Source: CAZEQD01 sp964514305
GTDB taxonomy: Bacteria > Acidobacteriota > Aminicenantia > Aminicenantales > Aminicenantaceae
Length of the DNA stretch: 25,475 nt
Direction of reading: 5' to 3'
NCBI GenBank assembly: GCA_964514305.1
Contig: CAZEQD010000029.1
Location: 1 to 25,475, forward strand
Position numbers and translations under genes: made by a program. The notes under the pieces are model-generated. The model searched no databases, was not told the DNA's origin, and was given only the letters and a program-made list of their open reading frames with translations. This document shows, one piece after another, positions 8,196-15,870 of the stretch; position 1 is the first letter of the stretch; each line of letters begins with the position of its first letter.

Positions 8196-8492
8196 GTCCT
8201 CTCTTTTTTATATAATTGCAGAACTAAAATCTTTGACAAAATTTTACCATAAAAAGCGCTTAATTTATTCTTTTTTTTTGAATTTTAAGAGCCACAAATT
8301 GAAAGAATCCCAAGACCATGAGGGGTTAAATTGCTCACCAAGAAATGAAATTTGGCATCGATTTCCGTCCACCCTCGCCAAAACTCCCCTACCCCCTACT
8401 ATGGGCTCGGATGGAGGAAAATCCTCTCCTATAAGTAGTATGACCTTCGTCATTATTAGCTATCATGCTTTTGAGGATGCTTACTCACAAAT
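8196..8492 (-). other. Long upstream region of nnr with hairpins and a G-rich tract
   Basis: No convincing gene. On the minus strand it holds a small hairpin (GAGGA/TCCTC, plus 8414-8426), a G-rich tract from about 8399 to 8371 (GGGGGTAGGGGAG then GGCGAGGGTGG), and a TTTGGC/GCCAAA stem (8351-8356 with 8377-8382). An AT-rich stretch before nnr contains a possible TTGTCA...TTATAT promoter near 8207-8237. A 62-codon frame at 8265-8453 (minus) is open but has no ribosome site and no recognised domain. It could be a leader or an intergenic repeat unit. Confidence 0.35.
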
Positions 8493-8522
8493 TTGACAAT
8501 TTGAATAGCAATTTAATATATT
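8493..8522 (+). promoter_or_regulatory. Candidate promoter of the PlsY-like fusion gene
   Basis: A perfect TTGACA at 8493-8498 and TATATT at 8517-8522 (5 of 6 matches) are 18 bases apart. The predicted start site falls at about 8529, only some seven bases before the ATG at 8536. The gene shows no Shine-Dalgarno, so it would be read from a nearly leaderless transcript if this promoter is real. Confidence 0.45.
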
Positions 8523-8535
8523 TCAAAAGCCAACA

Positions 8536-9732
8536 ATGTACCTTTTATTTATTTTTTCTCTCCTCCTTATGGGTTATCTTCTTGGCTCTGTCTCACCTTC
8601 TTATATCCTGGGCAAACTTTTAAAAAAAATTGATATTCGCCTCTATGAAACTAAAAACGCTGGAACTGTTAATTCCTATAAAGTCCTGGGCTTGGCTCCA
8701 GCCGTAATCACCGCCACCTTTGATCTGGCCAAAGGACTAACCTCTATGTATTTAGCTCACTTGGCAGGAGCTGGCCCCACTCTTACTCATATGGTAGGAT
8801 TTGCTGCTATTTTTGGCCACATTTTCCCTTTTTACCTCAAGTTCAAAGGCGGCCAGGGAGTGGCCACGGCTACAGCTATTTTAATCTATTATTTAATTAT
8901 ATTTTATAAAAATAGCTGGCTGCCCTCAGATTCTCTCCTTTTTCTTGCTTTCTGTGTAGCTTCTTTTATTTATATCTCCAAAAAAGGTGAAGTGGTGGGC
9001 GTGGTTATTCTGCCGGTTTTAACCGCTTTCATTCTGGTTTTTTCTGCTCCCCTGAGCTCAAAGTTATACATTATCTCAATCATTGCTTTTATTCTTTTCA
9101 TTAACCTTGTCAATATCCGAGCTCACAATTTATTGCGTTCCACCACCAAAAAAATGAAAAAAGAGATAAACTGGCGTCTTTATTTAAGGCCTTTAGCTAT
9201 CCTCCTGGTTATTAATTATCTCCATAGAGACAAAAAAGACACTTTGGTTTTAATTGGAGTCATTACCCTCCTTTTTCTTGTTTTGGATTTAATCCGACTT
9301 TTATCTAAAAAAATAAATCTTTTTTTCTTCAACAAAGTAAAAGCTATCTACAAATCCAAAGAATATAAAAAATTCTCTTCTATCACCCTCTTTTTATTTG
9401 CCATCTTCCTGACTATTCTTCTTTTTGATCAAAATATTGCTGTCTTATCTGTTTCTTATCTTATTTTTGGAGATTTTTTCAGCAAATTTTTTGGCCTTCA
9501 CTACGGCCGCCACCAGTTTTTTGAAAAAACACTAGAAGGAAGTTTAGGCCATTTTACAGCTTGTCTGCTATCTGGTTATATCTTTCTCCAATTTATTTCA
9601 ATACCCATTTATATTTACCTGACTGGGGCACTAGTAGCTTCTTTCATAGAGTTACTTCCCTTAAGAATAAATGACAATTTCAGTGTAGCTCTCCTCAGTG
9701 CTTCTTCTATGTACGTATTTCAGCTATTTTAA
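8536..9732 (+). CDS. PlsY-like acyltransferase fused to SEC59-like lipid kinase domain
   Basis: A 398-residue polytopic membrane protein with two recognisable halves. Residues 1-200 resemble PlsY, the acyl-phosphate:glycerol-3-phosphate acyltransferase. They show GS at 17-18, IDIR with KNAG at 32-43, and GHIFPFYLKFKGGQGVAT at 94-111. Residues 205-398 match the SEC59/dolichol kinase-like family (COG0170): LDLIRLL near 250, GDFFSKFFG at 312-320, GRHQFFEKTLEGS at 324-336, and an acidic ELLPLRINDN loop at 372-382. The PlsY half is altered: the phosphate loop GSGNIGATN reads ETKNAGTVN, and GGKGV reads GGQGV. Whether it acylates glycerol-3-phosphate, phosphorylates a lipid alcohol or diacylglycerol, or both, is not settled. 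It lies just upstream of the glycolytic operon, separated by 125 bases. Confidence 0.75.
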   Translation: MYLLFIFSLLLMGYLLGSVSPSYILGKLLKKIDIRLYETKNAGTVNSYKVLGLAPAVITATFDLAKGLTSMYLAHLAGAGPTLTHMVGFAAIFGHIFPFYLKFKGGQGVATATAILIYYLIIFYKNSWLPSDSLLFLAFCVASFIYISKKGEVVGVVILPVLTAFILVFSAPLSSKLYIISIIAFILFINLVNIRAHNLLRSTTKKMKKEINWRLYLRPLAILLVINYLHRDKKDTLVLIGVITLLFLVLDLIRLLSKKINLFFFNKVKAIYKSKEYKKFSSITLFLFAIFLTILLFDQNIAVLSVSYLIFGDFFSKFFGLHYGRHQFFEKTLEGSLGHFTACLLSGYIFLQFISIPIYIYLTGALVASFIELLPLRINDNFSVALLSASSMYVFQLF

Positions 9733-9857
9733 CTTCTGATTTCAACTTTTAACCAAATTATTGGAAAATAGCTTTATTTAAATAGCCTGGTTCAAATTGA
9801 TTTTAAGTCATATTTATGTTAATAGAGAGAAATAAAAAAAATAAAAGGAGGTTTAAT

Positions 9858-10859
9858 ATGGCTCTTAAGATAGGAATTAATGGCTTTGGCCGCATAGGCA
9901 GGAATTTCTTCCGAGCTTCTTACCAAGATCCTGAATTCGATATTGTGGCTGTCAACGACATCTGTGATCCTAAAACCCTGGCTCATCTTCTTAAATATGA
10001 TTCTGTGCTGGGGATTTTAGAAGCTGAGATAAACTATACAGAAGAAGAAATAATAGTTAATGATAAAAAAATAAAAGTTTTATCTGAAAAAGATCCGGGC
10101 CGTCTTCCCTGGAAAGACCTTGGTGTAGAGATAGTGGTCGAGTCAACTGGTCTCTTCCGCAAAAGAGAGGATGCCATCAAACATATAGCCCAAGGAGGAG
10201 CCTCTAAGGTTATTATCTCTGCCCCGGCTACAGAACCAGATATAACTATAGTCTTGGGTGTCAATGAAGAAATCTATGATCCCCAAGGCCATCATATTAT
10301 TTCCAATGCCTCCTGCACCACCAATTGTCTGGCCCCGGTAGTTAAAGTCCTTCATCAGGAATTTGGTATTGTCAAAGCTTTCATGACCACCATCCATGCC
10401 TACACCACTGACCAGAGAATCCTTGATCTACCCCACAAAGATCTGCGCCGGGCTAGAGCAGCATCTGTTTCTCAAATCCCGACTACAACCGGAGCGGCTA
10501 AGGCTGTTAGTATCGTTATTCCAGAACTTCAAGGCAAAATTGACGGTATTGCCATTAGAGTACCAACGCCTAATGTTTCCTTAGTTGACTTGGTGGCTTT
10601 GGTCAAAAAAGAAGTTACAGTCGAGGAAGTCAATGAGCGTTTTAAAACCATGGCTCAAGGAAAATTAAAGGGTATTCTGGACTACACCGAGGTACCCCTT
10701 GTTTCAGTCGATTACATGGCTAATCCTCATTCAGCCATAGTTGACGGCCTCTTCACCCGGGTGACTGCCGCTAATCTGGTAAAAGTACTGGCCTGGTACG
10801 ATAATGAATGGGGTTATTCCTGCCGCATTAGAGACCTAATTAAATACATCAGCCAATGA
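9858..10859 (+). CDS. gap: Glyceraldehyde-3-phosphate dehydrogenase, type I
   Basis: A 333-residue cytosolic glycolytic enzyme converting glyceraldehyde-3-phosphate, NAD and phosphate to 1,3-bisphosphoglycerate. The Rossmann motif INGFGRIGR is at the N-terminus. VNDICD around residue 34 has the aspartate that favours NAD over NADP. The active site SNASCTTN gives catalytic C153, with H180 in TTIHAYT. The WYDNEWGYS signature ends the domain. The start at 9858 is chosen because AAAGGAGG lies at 9844-9851; the in-frame start at 9816 would add an unlikely lysine-rich extension. First gene of gap-pgk-tpiA-secG; its stop overlaps pgk as ATGA. Confidence 0.97.
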   Translation: MALKIGINGFGRIGRNFFRASYQDPEFDIVAVNDICDPKTLAHLLKYDSVLGILEAEINYTEEEIIVNDKKIKVLSEKDPGRLPWKDLGVEIVVESTGLFRKREDAIKHIAQGGASKVIISAPATEPDITIVLGVNEEIYDPQGHHIISNASCTTNCLAPVVKVLHQEFGIVKAFMTTIHAYTTDQRILDLPHKDLRRARAASVSQIPTTTGAAKAVSIVIPELQGKIDGIAIRVPTPNVSLVDLVALVKKEVTVEEVNERFKTMAQGKLKGILDYTEVPLVSVDYMANPHSAIVDGLFTRVTAANLVKVLAWYDNEWGYSCRIRDLIKYISQ

Positions 10860-12049
10860 ACAAAGCTATGCTCTTAGTTGATGAGCTAGAAGCCAAGGGG
10901 AAAAAAGTTTTTCTTCGTGTTGATTTTAATGTCCCACTGGATGATGAGGGCCAAATAAGAGATGATACCCGCATTAAAGCAGCCCTGCCTACGATTGATT
11001 ATCTCTTAAAACAAAAAGCTAAATTGATTATTGCTTCTCATTTGGGTCGCCCTAAAGGTCAGTTTAATCCTAAGCTCAGTTTGAAACCCGTGGCTAAACG
11101 CCTGGCAGAGCTAATCTCCAATCAGGTTATTTTAGCACCAGACGTCATCGGAGAGGAAGTGGAAAAGCTGAAGAAAGAACTGAAAGAAAATCAGGTTCTT
11201 CTCCTTGAAAATCTTCGTTTTTATCCAGGCGAGAAAGCCAATGACCCTGAGTTTGCTCAACGCTTGGCCAGTCAAATAGACTACTATGTGAACGATGCTT
11301 TTGGTGTCTGCCATCGAAGTCATGCCTCAGTGGTGGCTATTACTAAGTTTGTCCAAAAGGCAGCTGCTGGTTTTTTAATCAAAAAAGAAATCGAATATTT
11401 AAGCAAAGCCATTCACTCCCCGGAGAAACCCTATATAGCTATTCTAGGTGGGGCTAAAGTCTCAGATAAGATTCCAGTTATCAACAACCTTCTAAATAAA
11501 GCAGATTTCCTTCTTATCGGCGGAGCCATGGCTTACACTTTTTTTAAAGCCCAGGGCTATGATGTCGGTCGTTCCTTGGTAGAAGAAGACAAGAAGGACC
11601 TGGCTCTTCAGGTTTTGGCTAAGGCTAAAGAGGCTGGAGTCAGCTTTTATCTTCCGCTTGATCATGTAGTTGCCTCTGAGTGCTCGGCTGAAGCAAAAGC
11701 ACAAGTCTTGGAGTCTTTTCCCTTTCCTCCAAATTTAATGGCCCTTGATATAGGTCCAAAGACGAGGGAGCATTATAAAAAGCTTATCTCCCAAGCCCGT
11801 ACACTCTTCTGGAATGGTCCTTTGGGAGTTTTTGAAATCGACCAATTCGCTCAGGGAACAATAGCTGTGGCTCGAGCTGTAGCCGAAAGTGAGGCTCTTT
11901 CAATAGTAGGTGGGGGCGACTCGGCAGCTGCTGTCTATAAAGCAGGAGTCAGCCAAAAAATATCCCATATATCCACTGGAGGTGGAGCTTCCTTAGAATT
12001 TATTGCTAAAGAAACTCTGCCTGGAATTGAAGTTTTAGGGGAGAAATAA
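10856..12049 (+). CDS. pgk: Phosphoglycerate kinase
   Basis: A 397-residue enzyme transferring phosphate from 1,3-bisphosphoglycerate to ADP. It has the N-terminal KVFLRVDFNVPL substrate segment, ASHLGRPKG, the LLLENLRFYPGE block, AILGGAKVSDKI near residue 200, and the nucleotide-site GGGDSAAAVYKAG near 360. Length is typical. The start overlaps the gap stop by four bases; an ATG four codons later is possible. Part of the co-transcribed lower-glycolysis genes, ending two bases before tpiA. Confidence 0.97.
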   Translation: MNKAMLLVDELEAKGKKVFLRVDFNVPLDDEGQIRDDTRIKAALPTIDYLLKQKAKLIIASHLGRPKGQFNPKLSLKPVAKRLAELISNQVILAPDVIGEEVEKLKKELKENQVLLLENLRFYPGEKANDPEFAQRLASQIDYYVNDAFGVCHRSHASVVAITKFVQKAAAGFLIKKEIEYLSKAIHSPEKPYIAILGGAKVSDKIPVINNLLNKADFLLIGGAMAYTFFKAQGYDVGRSLVEEDKKDLALQVLAKAKEAGVSFYLPLDHVVASECSAEAKAQVLESFPFPPNLMALDIGPKTREHYKKLISQARTLFWNGPLGVFEIDQFAQGTIAVARAVAESEALSIVGGGDSAAAVYKAGVSQKISHISTGGGASLEFIAKETLPGIEVLGEK

Positions 12050-12050
12050 C

Positions 12051-12848
12051 ATGAATTTAAACAACAAAAAGCCCTTTATTGCCGGTAACTGGAAAATGAA
12101 CAAAACCATTCCTGAAGCTTTAGAATTAGTGAGATTCCTTGCTCAGAGGAGCCCTCAACTTAAAGAGGCTGAAATGGTAGTTATCCCTCCTTTTACAGCC
12201 TTGAAGGCTGTCGGCCAAGAGATTGAAGGAAGCCAACTTAAACTTGGGGCCCAAAATCTCTTCTGGGAAGAGAAAGGAGCTTTTACTGGAGAAATATCAC
12301 CGATTATGATAAAGGATGCTGGTTGCCAATATGTAGTTGTCGGTCATTCAGAAAGGCGTCAGTATTTTGGCGAAACAAATGAAACAGTCAATAAAAAAAT
12401 CAAGGCGGCCCTTAATCACAGTCTAATCCCCATTGTGTGCCTTGGAGAATCCTTTGAAGAAAGAAAAAAGGACCAGACTATAGAAAAAGTGGCCAGGCAA
12501 ATAAACGAAGGTCTAGAAGGTTTGAGCCTGAAAGAGGTAAGACAGATAATTATTGCTTATGAACCTATTTGGGCTATTGGCACTGGTTTAACGGCAACTC
12601 CTTCTCAAGCTCAAGAAGTTCATGCTTTTATTAGAGGGAAGCTCGAAGAAAAATATGGAAATGAAATTGCCTCCTGTGCTATAATTCTCTACGGCGGCTC
12701 AGTTAAGCCAGCTAATACCTGGGCACTGCTCAAAGAAAAAGATATTAACGGCGCTCTGGTTGGAGGAGCTTCGCTTGAGGCTGACTCCTTTATAAAAATT
12801 ATTGAAGAAGGAATAAGAGCATATAAGGAAAAAAAGTGGGTGCTATAA
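12051..12848 (+). CDS. tpiA: Triosephosphate isomerase
   Basis: A 265-residue TIM-barrel enzyme interconverting dihydroxyacetone phosphate and glyceraldehyde-3-phosphate. Catalytic residues are visible as N13 and K15 (AGNWKMN), H99 (VVGHSERR) and E171 (AYEPIWAIGTG). The phosphate-binding YGGSVKP loop follows. Length is slightly above the usual 250 because of short N- and C-terminal additions. It overlaps secG by 13 bases, so the two are very probably translationally coupled. Confidence 0.97.
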   Translation: MNLNNKKPFIAGNWKMNKTIPEALELVRFLAQRSPQLKEAEMVVIPPFTALKAVGQEIEGSQLKLGAQNLFWEEKGAFTGEISPIMIKDAGCQYVVVGHSERRQYFGETNETVNKKIKAALNHSLIPIVCLGESFEERKKDQTIEKVARQINEGLEGLSLKEVRQIIIAYEPIWAIGTGLTATPSQAQEVHAFIRGKLEEKYGNEIASCAIILYGGSVKPANTWALLKEKDINGALVGGASLEADSFIKIIEEGIRAYKEKKWVL

Positions 12849-13228
12849 TTACTGCAATTCATATCATTATATGTTTCATTCTAATCATTGCTGTCCTCCT
12901 CCAGTCTGGAAAATCGGCTGATCTGGCCGGAGCCTTTGGCGGAATGGGCAGTCAGACAGTGTTTGGTCCTCGAGGAGCAGGAAATATCCTCTCAAAAGTT
13001 ACTACTATTTGTGCTGTCTTGTTTATGGTTACTTCTATGGGACTTTGGATAATGTCAGCCAGAGGCACTAAATCCGTTATTAAAGGAGAGGAGCCAGGCA
13101 AGAAAGCCAAGCCGGCTGTAACCGAAACCCAAAAAGAAAAAACAGCTCCAGGTAAAGCTAAGGCAGTCGAACCAAAAAAAGAAGAGCAAAAAAAGAATCC
13201 ACCAGCGCCAACAAAAAAGAAAGAATAG
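12836..13228 (+). CDS. secG: SecYEG translocase subunit SecG
   Basis: A 130-residue small translocase subunit that aids SecA-driven protein export. Two hydrophobic helices (about 3-22 and 52-70) flank the conserved cytosolic loop with LLQSGKSADLAGAFGGMGSQ and FGPRGAGN. The C-terminal 55 residues are a Lys/Glu/Pro/Ala-rich hydrophilic tail, as in many longer SecG proteins. The start is a GTG inside tpiA with AAGGAA five bases before it. A tpiA-secG linkage is common in bacteria. Confidence 0.93.
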   Translation: MGAIITAIHIIICFILIIAVLLQSGKSADLAGAFGGMGSQTVFGPRGAGNILSKVTTICAVLFMVTSMGLWIMSARGTKSVIKGEEPGKKAKPAVTETQKEKTAPGKAKAVEPKKEEQKKNPPAPTKKKE

Positions 13229-13239
13229 AAAATCTAAAG

Positions 13240-13294
13240 TTTTCTTTTTAATAAGAAAATAAAATTACCGTAAGATGGCCTTTTTGGCCTCGAT
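13240..13294 (+). other. Short spacer between secG and tRNA-Leu
   Basis: It contains an all but A/T hairpin (TTTTCTT at 13240-13246 with AAGAAAA at 13253-13259) and a GGCC-TTTTT-GGCC hairpin at 13278-13290. Neither is a convincing Rho-independent terminator, so the tRNA may be read through from the secG operon. Confidence 0.3.
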
Positions 13295-13382
13295 GCCGAA
13301 GTGGTGGAATTTGGTAGACACGCATGGTTGAGGGCCATGTGAGCAGTATATGCTCGTAGGGGTTCGAGTCCCCTCTTCGGCA
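13295..13382 (+). tRNA. tRNA-Leu (anticodon GAG)
   Basis: The acceptor stem GCCGAAG/CTTCGGC is perfect, with discriminator A at 13382. The anticodon stem CATGG/CCATG encloses loop TTGAGGG, giving GAG at 13330-13332. A long class II variable arm (GAGCA/TGCTC) and the T arm AGGGG-TTCGAGT-CCCCT are present. It decodes CUC/CUU leucine codons. CCA is not encoded. It lies on the same strand between secG and the GH127 gene. Confidence 0.97.
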
Positions 13383-13430
13383 TTATATTTATTATTCTTC
13401 CCACAGGCATCCCAGAGAACGGAGACAAGG

Positions 13431-15398
13431 ATGAAAGGCAAACTTATCTCCATAGGGCTGGTGGCATTTTCTATTTTTAATGTCTCTGCCTCAAAAAAAA
13501 TTTTTAAAGATTATCCTCTAAAGCCAGTATCCTTTACTCAAGTTAAAATCAACGACTCTTTCTGGCAGCCACGCCTCGAGACTAATCGCCAAGTAACCAT
13601 TCCTTTCGCCTTCAAAAAATGTGAAGAAACCGGCCGCATTGATAATTTCTCCAAAGCAGGAGGTCTTATACCGGGAAAATTTGAAGGCCTTCGCTATAAT
13701 GATTCTGACGTTTTTAAAGTGATGGAAGGAGCTGCCTATTCTCTGAGCCTTAAGCCTGACCCTAAGCTGGAAAAATATATGGATGACTTAATTGCTAAGA
13801 TTGCGGCCGCCCAGGAAGACGATGGTTACCTCTATACAGCTCGGACCATCGATCCTCAGAATCCTCCTCCAGGGGCTGGCAAAGAACGCTGGTCAAATCT
13901 TGGTTCTAGCCATGAACTTTACAATGTAGGCCATATGTATGAGGCGGCAGTAGCTTACTTTCAGGCAACCGGAAAGCGCAACTTTTTAAATATTGCCCTT
14001 AAAAATGCCGATTTCATCGCCAGTGTTTTTGGTCCAGGCAAAAGGCACGGCTTCCCTGGACATCAGGAAATAGAAATTGGATTAGTTAAACTTTATCGAG
14101 TGACCGGCAATGAAAAATATTTAAAATTGGCTAAATTTTTTCTGGATGAACGGGGACGCCAGCCGCATGAAAAGAAATTCTCAGACTCCTCCCCTTTTTC
14201 TATTTATAACCAGGCCTGGTACCTTCAGGCCCATAAGCCTGTTACTGAACAGAGAGAAGCAGTAGGGCATGCAGTCCGAGCTACTTATATGTACTCAGCT
14301 ATGGCTGATATAGCTGCCCTCACTGGAGACAAGGACTATCTAAAAGCTATTGATGCTATCTGGGAAAATGTTGTCTCTAAAAAAATTTACATAACAGGAG
14401 GAATCGGAGCCCGCCGAGAAGGCGAAGCTTTTGGGGCTAACTACGAGCTCCCCAATGCTACTGCCTACAATGAGACCTGCGCCGCTATTGGCAATGTTTT
14501 CTGGAATTACCGCCTCTTTCTCCTCCATGGCCAGGCAAAATACATCGATGTCTTAGAACGAACACTTTATAATGGCTTGCTTTCAGGTATCTCCTTAAGT
14601 GGCGACAGATTCTTTTACCCAAATCCTCTTCAATCAGATGGAAAATACAAGTTTAATCAGGGGGAAGCCACTCGTAAGCCCTGGTTTGACTGTGCCTGCT
14701 GTCCGGTTAATCTCTGCCGCTTTATACCTTCCATTCCTGGCTATATTTATGCCACCCGGGATGATATCCTCTATGTAAACTTATTTATTCAAAGTAAAGC
14801 TGAAGTTAAAATTGGCCCTCATAAAGTTAGGCTTTCTCAGCAAACCCGTTATCCCTGGGGCGGCAAAATAAAAATTACTGTCCATCCCAATAGGCCAACA
14901 GAATTTGCTATCTATGTCCGGATCCCAGGCTGGGTCCGCAACAGGCCTCTGCCCAGCGATCTTTATTCTTTCCTTAAACCTGACAATCAGCAGCCGATTA
15001 TAAAAATTAATGCCCAAAGCCAGCCTCTTACCCTGGATAAAGGCTTCGTCTGCTTGCGGCGGAGCTGGCAACCCGGAGATGTAATCGAACTAAACCTGCC
15101 TATGCCCATCAGGCGGGTAATAGCCAATAAAAAAGTAAAAGAAGATCTGGGCAAAGTGGCCCTGGAGAGGGGACCCCTTGTGTACTGTTTAGAGGGTGTA
15201 GATAACGGAGGACAGGTTTTAAATCAGACGATTCCTGATGATCTGAATTTTGAAGTAAAATTCTATCCTCAGCTTCTTGGGGGGATTAATGTCCTCAAAA
15301 ACAAATCTAAAACTGCGAGTTTAACAGCTGTTCCCTATTATGTTTGGTCTCATAGAGGTGTGGGAGAGATGGCTGTCTGGCTGCCACGAAAAAAATAG
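13431..15398 (+). CDS. Exported GH127-family glycosidase (beta-L-arabinofuranosidase type)
   Basis: A 655-residue member of the former DUF1680, whose founder HypBA1 is a retaining beta-L-arabinofuranosidase with a zinc-bound cysteine nucleophile. Aligned by motif to HypBA1 (E322, E338, C340, C417, C418), this protein has E332 in GEAFG, E348-T-C350 in YNETC, and C423-C424 in DCACCP. The catalytic and zinc set therefore looks complete. An (alpha/alpha)6 barrel fills the first 430 residues and beta domains follow. Residues 1-21 form a signal peptide. The ATG at 13431 follows GGAGACAAGG; earlier in-frame starts lie inside the tRNA gene. Linkage specificity is uncertain because GH127 relatives vary. 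No sugar-specific partner genes adjoin it. Confidence 0.88.
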   Translation: MKGKLISIGLVAFSIFNVSASKKIFKDYPLKPVSFTQVKINDSFWQPRLETNRQVTIPFAFKKCEETGRIDNFSKAGGLIPGKFEGLRYNDSDVFKVMEGAAYSLSLKPDPKLEKYMDDLIAKIAAAQEDDGYLYTARTIDPQNPPPGAGKERWSNLGSSHELYNVGHMYEAAVAYFQATGKRNFLNIALKNADFIASVFGPGKRHGFPGHQEIEIGLVKLYRVTGNEKYLKLAKFFLDERGRQPHEKKFSDSSPFSIYNQAWYLQAHKPVTEQREAVGHAVRATYMYSAMADIAALTGDKDYLKAIDAIWENVVSKKIYITGGIGARREGEAFGANYELPNATAYNETCAAIGNVFWNYRLFLLHGQAKYIDVLERTLYNGLLSGISLSGDRFFYPNPLQSDGKYKFNQGEATRKPWFDCACCPVNLCRFIPSIPGYIYATRDDILYVNLFIQSKAEVKIGPHKVRLSQQTRYPWGGKIKITVHPNRPTEFAIYVRIPGWVRNRPLPSDLYSFLKPDNQQPIIKINAQSQPLTLDKGFVCLRRSWQPGDVIELNLPMPIRRVIANKKVKEDLGKVALERGPLVYCLEGVDNGGQVLNQTIPDDLNFEVKFYPQLLGGINVLKNKSKTASLTAVPYYVWSHRGVGEMAVWLPRKK

Positions 15399-15444
15399 AA
15401 TTTTCATTTGTCAGAGACCTAAAATTTAACTATACTTTTGCTTG

Positions 15445-15870
15445 ATGGCTGAAACAAAGAGAAAAATTGTCTTGGTTGACGACGATAGAGTCACTCTTAC
15501 TATGCTTCAGATGATCCTTCTCAAACAGGGCTTCGAGGTTATTACAGCTGAAAACGGTCAGGCCGGCTTAAAATTAGTCCAAAAACTGCATCCAGATATT
15601 TTAATAACTGATATGCTTATTCCCAAAATAGATGGGCTAAGTTTATGTAAAAAGATAAAGGAATCACCTGAATTGGCCAAGACCAAAGTGATTGTAATGA
15701 CGGCTGTCTATAAAGGTATTCCTTTCCGCCATGAAGCTCAGGAATCGGGAGCTGAAGCTTTTGTCGAAAAACCAGTTGATACTAAAGAATTAATGGCCAA
15801 AATAAAAGCTCTTCTTGGGCATCCAAAAAACGAAATAAAAAATATCCGATCCAAAGATACGGAGAACTAA
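15445..15870 (+). CDS. Single-domain response regulator (CheY-like receiver)
   Basis: A 141-residue protein made of one receiver domain with a short charged tail. The acidic pocket is D12-D13-D14, the phosphoacceptor is D56 in LITDMLIPKIDG, and the switch residues are T86 (VMTA) and K109 (VEKP). There is no output domain, so it should signal by protein contact. No histidine kinase is in the window. The ATG at 15445 lacks a clear ribosome site; a TTG directly before it is an alternative. It overlaps the NIF3-family gene by one base (TAATG). Confidence 0.92.
   Translation: MAETKRKIVLVDDDRVTLTMLQMILLKQGFEVITAENGQAGLKLVQKLHPDILITDMLIPKIDGLSLCKKIKESPELAKTKVIVMTAVYKGIPFRHEAQESGAEAFVEKPVDTKELMAKIKALLGHPKNEIKNIRSKDTEN

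Noticed and set aside
8265..8453. A 62-codon minus-strand frame upstream of nnr
   Set aside because: No Shine-Dalgarno, no recognised domain, and it overlaps the hairpins and G-rich tract; chance opening is more likely.
9816..9857. An upstream start for gap
   Set aside because: It would add a lysine-rich extension across the AAAGGAGG ribosome site at 9844-9851, while the ATG at 9858 gives the normal N-terminus.
9733..9857. A promoter or terminator in the spacer before gap
   Set aside because: TTGATT and TAATAG-like hexamers are present but match poorly, and the inverted repeat near 9770-9785 is weak; not supportable.
13350..13430. An upstream in-frame start for the GH127 gene
   Set aside because: It lies inside the tRNA-Leu gene; the ATG at 13431 has a ribosome site and a proper signal peptide.
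13234..13453. Minus-strand frames across tRNA-Leu(GAG)
   Set aside because: These are antisense to a well-formed tRNA and have no domain support.
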